Source: Paragordius varius (taxonomy: Eukaryota > Nematomorpha). Taken from it: 64,000 nucleotides of DNA. The stretch spans positions 1,364,001 to 1,428,000 of the forward strand of contig OZ176052.1 in assembly GCA_964247055.1 (NCBI GenBank), written 5' to 3'. This document shows, in pieces, positions 59,201 to 64,000 of the stretch. The notes under the pieces are model-generated. The model searched no databases and was not told the origin of the DNA. It saw only the letters and a program-made list of their open reading frames with translations. The position numbers were made by a program, and so were the translations under genes. Positions within the stretch are counted from its first letter, which is position 1. Each line of letters starts with the position of its first letter.

Positions 59201-62200
59201 TTCTAATTAAAAGTATTTTTATAATGTAATTTTTAGATTCTTGGATTGTAAGTTAATATTTTAGGTATTTGGTGGGTGATTGGATTAATGTTCGATATTC
59301 CTAATTAAAAGTATTTTTATAATGTAATTTTTAGATTCTTGGATTGTAAGTTAATATTTTAGGTATTTGGTGGTTGATTTGATTAATGTTCTATATTCCT
59401 AATTAAAAGTATATAATAATATAATTTTTAGATTCTTGGACAAGTAAGTTAATATTTTAGGTATTTGGTGGGTGATTGGATTAATGTTCGATATTCCTAA
59501 TTAAAAGTATCTGTATAATATAATTTTTAGATTCTTGGACAAGTAAGTTAATGTTTTAGTTGGTGGCTGATTGGATTAATGTTCAATATTCCTAATTAAA
59601 AGTATTTTTATAATGTAAACTTTAGATTCTAGGACAAGTAAGTTAATATTTTAGGTATTTGGTGGGTGATTGGATTAATGTTCGATATTCCTAATTAAAA
59701 GTATTTTTATAATGTAATTGTTAGATTCTTGGACAAGTAAGTTAATATTTTAGGTATTTGGTGGGTGATTGGATTAATGTTCGATATTCCTAATTAAAAG
59801 TATCTGTATAATATAATTTTTAGATTCTTGGACAAGTAAGTTATTATTTTAGGTATTTGGTGGGTGATTGGATTGATGTTCGATATTCCTAATTAAAAGT
59901 ATCTGTATAGTATAATTTTTAGATTCTTGGACAAGTAAGTTCATATTTTAGGTATTTGGTGGGTGATTGGATTAATGTTCGATATTCCTAATTAAAAGTA
60001 TTTTTATAATGTAATTTTTAGATTCTTGGATTGTAAGTTAATATTTTAGGTATTTGGTGGGTGATTGGATTAATGTTCGATATTCCTAATTAAAAGTATC
60101 TGTATAATGTAATTTTTAGATTCTAGGACAAGTAAGTTAATATTTTAGGTATTTGGTGGGTGATTGGATTAATGTTCGATATTCCTAATTAAAAGTATCT
60201 GTATAATATAATTTTTAGATTCTTGGACAAGTAAGTTAATATTTTAGGTATTTGGTGGGTGATTGGATTAATGTTCGATATTCCTAATTAAAAGTATCTG
60301 TATAATGTAATTTTTAGATTCTAGGACAAGTAAGTTAATATTTTAGGTATTTGGTGGCTGATTGGATTAATATTCGATATTCCTAATTAAAAGTATCTGT
60401 ATAATATAATTTTTAGATTCTTGGACAAGTAAGTTCATATTTTAGGTATTTGGTGGGTGATTGGATTAATGTTCGATATTCCTAATTAAAAGTATTTTTA
60501 TAATGTAATTTTTAGATTCTTGGATTGTAAGTTAATATTTTAGGTATTTGTTGGGTGATTGGATTAATGTTCGATATTCCTAATTAAAAGTATTTTTATA
60601 ATGTAATTTTTAGATTCTAGGACAAGTAAGTTAATATTTTAGGTATTTGGTGGGTGATTGGATTAATGTTCGATATTCCTAATTAAAAGTATTTTTATAA
60701 TGTAATTTTTAAATTCTTGGACAAGTAAGTTAAAATTTTATATTTGGTGGGTGATTGGATTAATGTTCGATATTCCTAATTAAAAGTATTTTTATAATGT
60801 AATTGTTAGATTCTTGGACAAGTAAGTTAATATTTTAGGTATTTGGTGGGTGATTGGATTAATGTTCGATATTCCTAATTAAAAGTATCTGTATAATGTA
60901 ATTTTTAGATTCTAGGACAAGTAAGTTAATATTTTAGGTATTTGGTGGGTGATTGGATTAATGTTCGATATTCCAATTAAAAGTATCTGTATAATATAAT
61001 TTTTAGATTCTTGGACAAGTAAGTTATTATTTTAGGTATTTGGTGGCTGATTTGATTAATGTTCGATATTCCTAATTAAAAGTATTTTTATAATGTAATT
61101 GTTAGATTCTTGGACAAGTAAGTTAATATTTTAGGTATTTGGTGGGTGATTGGATTAATGTTCGATATTCCTAATTAAAAGTATTTTTATAATGTAATTG
61201 TTAGATTCTTGGACAAGTAAGTTAATATTTTAGGTATTTGGTGGGTGATTGGATTAATGTTCGATATTCCTAATTAAAAGTATTTTTATAATGTAATTGT
61301 TAGATTCTTGGACAAGTAAGTTAATATTTTAGGTATTTGGTGGGTGATTGGATTAATGTTCGATATTCCTAATTAAAAGTATCTGTATAATATAATTTTT
61401 AGATTCTTGGACAAGTAAGTTATTATTTTAGGTATTTGGTGGGTGATTGGATTAATGTTCGATATTCCTAATTAAAAGTATTTTTATAATGTAATTTTTA
61501 GATTCTTGGATTGTAAGTTAATATTTTAGGTATTTGGTGGGTGATTGGATTAATGTTCGATATTCCTAATTAAAAGTATCTGTATAATGTAATTTTTAGA
61601 TTCTAGGACAAGTAAGTTAATATTTTAGGTATTTGGTGGCTGATTGGATTAATGTTCGATATTCCTAATTAAAATATCTGTATAATATAATTTTTAGATT
61701 CTTGGACAAGTAAGTTAATATTTTAGGTATTTGGTGGGTGATTGGATTAATGTTCGATATTCCTAATTAAAAGTATCTGTATAATATAATTTTTAGATTC
61801 TTGGACAAGTAAGTTAATATTTTAGGTATTTGGTGGGTGATTGGATTAATGTTCGATATTCCTAATTAAAAGTATTTTTATAATGTAAACTTTAGATTCT
61901 AGGACAAGTAAGTTAATATTTTAGGTATTTGGTGGGTGATTGGATTAATGTTCGATATTTTTAATTAAAAGTATTTTTATAATGTAATTTTTAGATTCTT
62001 GGATTGTAAGTTAATATTTTAGGTATTTGGTGGCTGATTTGATTAATGTTCGATATTCCTAATTAAAAGTATTTTTATAATGTAAACTTTAGATTCTAGG
62101 ACAAGTAAGTTCATATTTTAGGTATTTGGTGGGTGATTGGATTAATGTTCGATATTTTTAATTAAAAGTATTTTTATAATGTAATTTTTAGATTCTTGGA

Positions 62201-64000
62201 TTGTAAGTTAATATTTTAGGTATTTGGTGGCTGATTTGATTAATGTTCGATATTCCTAATTAAAAGTATATAATAATATAATTTTTAGATTCTTGGACAA
62301 GTAAGTTAATATTTTAGGTATTTGGTGGGTGATTGGATTAATGTTCGATATTCCTAATTAAAAGTATTTTTATAATGTAATTGTTAGATTCTTGGACAAG
62401 TAAGTTAATATTTTAGGTATTTGGTGGCTGATTTGATTAATGTTCGATATTCCTAATTAAAAGTATATAATAATATAATTTTTAGATTCTTGGACAAGTA
62501 AGTTAATATTTTAGGTATTTGGTGGGTGATTGGATTAATGTTTGATATTCCTAATTAAAAGTATTTTTATAATGTAATTTTTAGATTCTTGGACAGTTAA
62601 AATTTTATATTTGGTGGGTGATTGGATTAATGTTCGATATTCCTAATTAAAAGTATTTTTATAATGTAATTGTTAGATTCTTGGACAAGTAAGTTAATAT
62701 TTTAGGTATTTGGTGGGTGATTGGATTAATGTTCGATATTCCTAATTAAAAGTATCTGTATAATGTAATTTTTAGATTCTAGGACAAGTAAGTTAATATT
62801 TTAGGTATTTGGTGGCTGATTGGATTAATATTCGATATTCCTAATTAAAAGTATCTGTATAGTATAATTTTTAGATTCTTGGACAAGTAAGTTCATATTT
62901 TAGGTATTTGGTGGGTGATTGGATTAATGTTCGATATTCCTAATTAAAAGTATTTTTATAATGTAATTTTTAGATTCTTGGATTGTAAGTTAATATTTTA
63001 GGTATTTGGTGGGTGATTGGATTAATGTTCGATATTCCTAATTAAAAGTATCTGTATAATGTAATTTTTAGATTCTAGGACAAGTAAGTTAATATTTTAG
63101 GTATTTGTTGGGTGATTGGATTAATGTTCGATATTCCTAATTAAAAGTATTTTTATAATGTAATTGTTAGATTCTTGGACAAGTAAGTTAATATTTTAGG
63201 TATTTGGTGGCTGATTTGATTAATGTTCGATATTCCTAATTAAAAGTATATAATAATATAATTTTTAGATTCTTGGACAAGTAAGTTAATATTTTAGGTA
63301 TTTGGTGGGTGATTGGATTAATGTTCGATATTCCTAATTAAAAGTATTTTTATAATGTAATTGTTAGATTCTTGGACAAGTAAGTTAATATTTTAGGTAT
63401 TTGGTGGGTGATTGGATTAATGTTCGATATTCCTAATTAAAAGTATTTTTATAATGTAATTGTTAGATTCTTGGACAAGTAAGTTAATATTTTAGGTATT
63501 TGGTGGGTGATTGGATTAATGTTCGATATTCCTAATTAAAAGTATCTGTATAATATAATTTTTAGATTCTTGGACAAGTAAGTTATTATTTTAGGTATTT
63601 GGTGGGTGATTGGATTAATGTTCGATATTCCTAATTAAAAGTATTTTTATAATGTAATTTTTAGATTCTTGGATTGTAAGTTAATATTTTAGGTATTTGG
63701 TGGGTGATTGGATTAATGTTCGATATTCCTAATTAAAAGTATCTGTAAAATGTAATTTTTAGATTCTAGGACAAGTAAGTTAATATTTTAGGTATTTGGT
63801 GGCTGATTGGATTAATGTTCGATATTCCTAATTAAAATATCTGTATAATATAATTTTTAGATTCTTGGACAAGTAAGTTAATATTTTAGGTATTTGGTGG
63901 GTGATTGGATTAATGTTCGATATTCCTAATTAAAAGTATCTGTATAATATAATTTTTAGATTCTTGGACAAGTAAGTTAATATTTTAGGTATTTGGTGGG
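56231..64000. repeat. Satellite array 2, ~97-bp units, homogeneous, runs off the edge
   Basis: Nearly 80 head-to-tail units of 97-99 bp. Each contains TTGGTGGGTGATTGGATTAA, TGTTCGATATTCCTAATTAA, AAGTATTTTTATAATG and GGACAAGTAAGTTAATATTT. A few variant types (TATCTGTATAAT, TATATAATAATAT, TCTTGGATTGTAAG, GTAAACTTTAGA) alternate irregularly. Blocks of at least several hundred bp recur almost unchanged at about 2.16 kb spacing (around 61,500-61,760 and 63,660-63,920). The first units (56,270-56,640) are the least regular. Confidence 0.95.

Noticed and set aside
56231-64000. CENP-B-box or Pol III B-box in the satellite core GTTCGATATTCC
   Set aside because: GTTCGA is present, but the bases after it do not complete either consensus (CGGG is missing for CENP-B; CC is wrongly spaced for a B box).
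56231-64000. CRISPR-like regular repeat
   Set aside because: Units are contiguous with no unique spacers, and the surrounding DNA is that of an animal with spliced genes.

Overview
The window is nuclear DNA of an animal, strongly AT-rich (roughly three quarters A+T by eye). It carries three recognisable host genes, many degraded DNA transposons and MITEs, pieces of one LINE family, and two satellite arrays. The animal assignment rests on the genes: a USP53/USP54/echinus-type ubiquitin protease, a CIP2A homologue and mitochondrial ribosomal protein mL49. All three are split by introns and read with the standard code. The species cannot be fixed. The first introns of CIP2A and MRPL49 are only about 25-40 nt, while later introns reach several kb. 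Tiny 5' introns followed by long ones are known from parasitic flatworms, and very short introns from dicyemid mesozoans, so such a lineage is a guess worth testing.

Layout. 1-16,303 (minus): exons of a USP53/54-like gene. The core-domain exons lie at 16.3-11.6 kb and the long, low-complexity tail at 11-0 kb, running off the left edge. A 7.6 kb intron holds a hAT transposon with intact 8-bp target duplications. 16.3-24.5 kb: no exon recognised; MITEs, a Harbinger-like element and a Helitron-like 3' end just upstream of the next gene. 24,559-36,499 (plus): CIP2A-like gene in 20 exons; reading phase fits at every junction except the 3' end of exon 6. 36,685-39,399 (minus): MRPL49 in four exons, tail-to-tail with CIP2A. 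39.4-43.1 kb: decayed LINE and MITE sequence. 43.1-48.1 kb: older satellite array. 48.1-56.2 kb: a decayed second copy of the 35.2-43.1 kb segment, holding pseudogene pieces of the CIP2A 3' exons and of MRPL49. 56.2-64.0 kb: a young, homogeneous ~97-bp satellite array running off the right edge.

The last 29 kb is therefore two tandem units of [CIP2A 3' end + MRPL49 + spacer + satellite]. The first unit keeps the working genes and the second is pseudogenised. The genes are functionally unrelated: ubiquitin/junction biology, PP2A/TOPBP1 biology and mitochondrial translation. No LTR element, virus-like element, CRISPR array, rRNA or tRNA was recognised.
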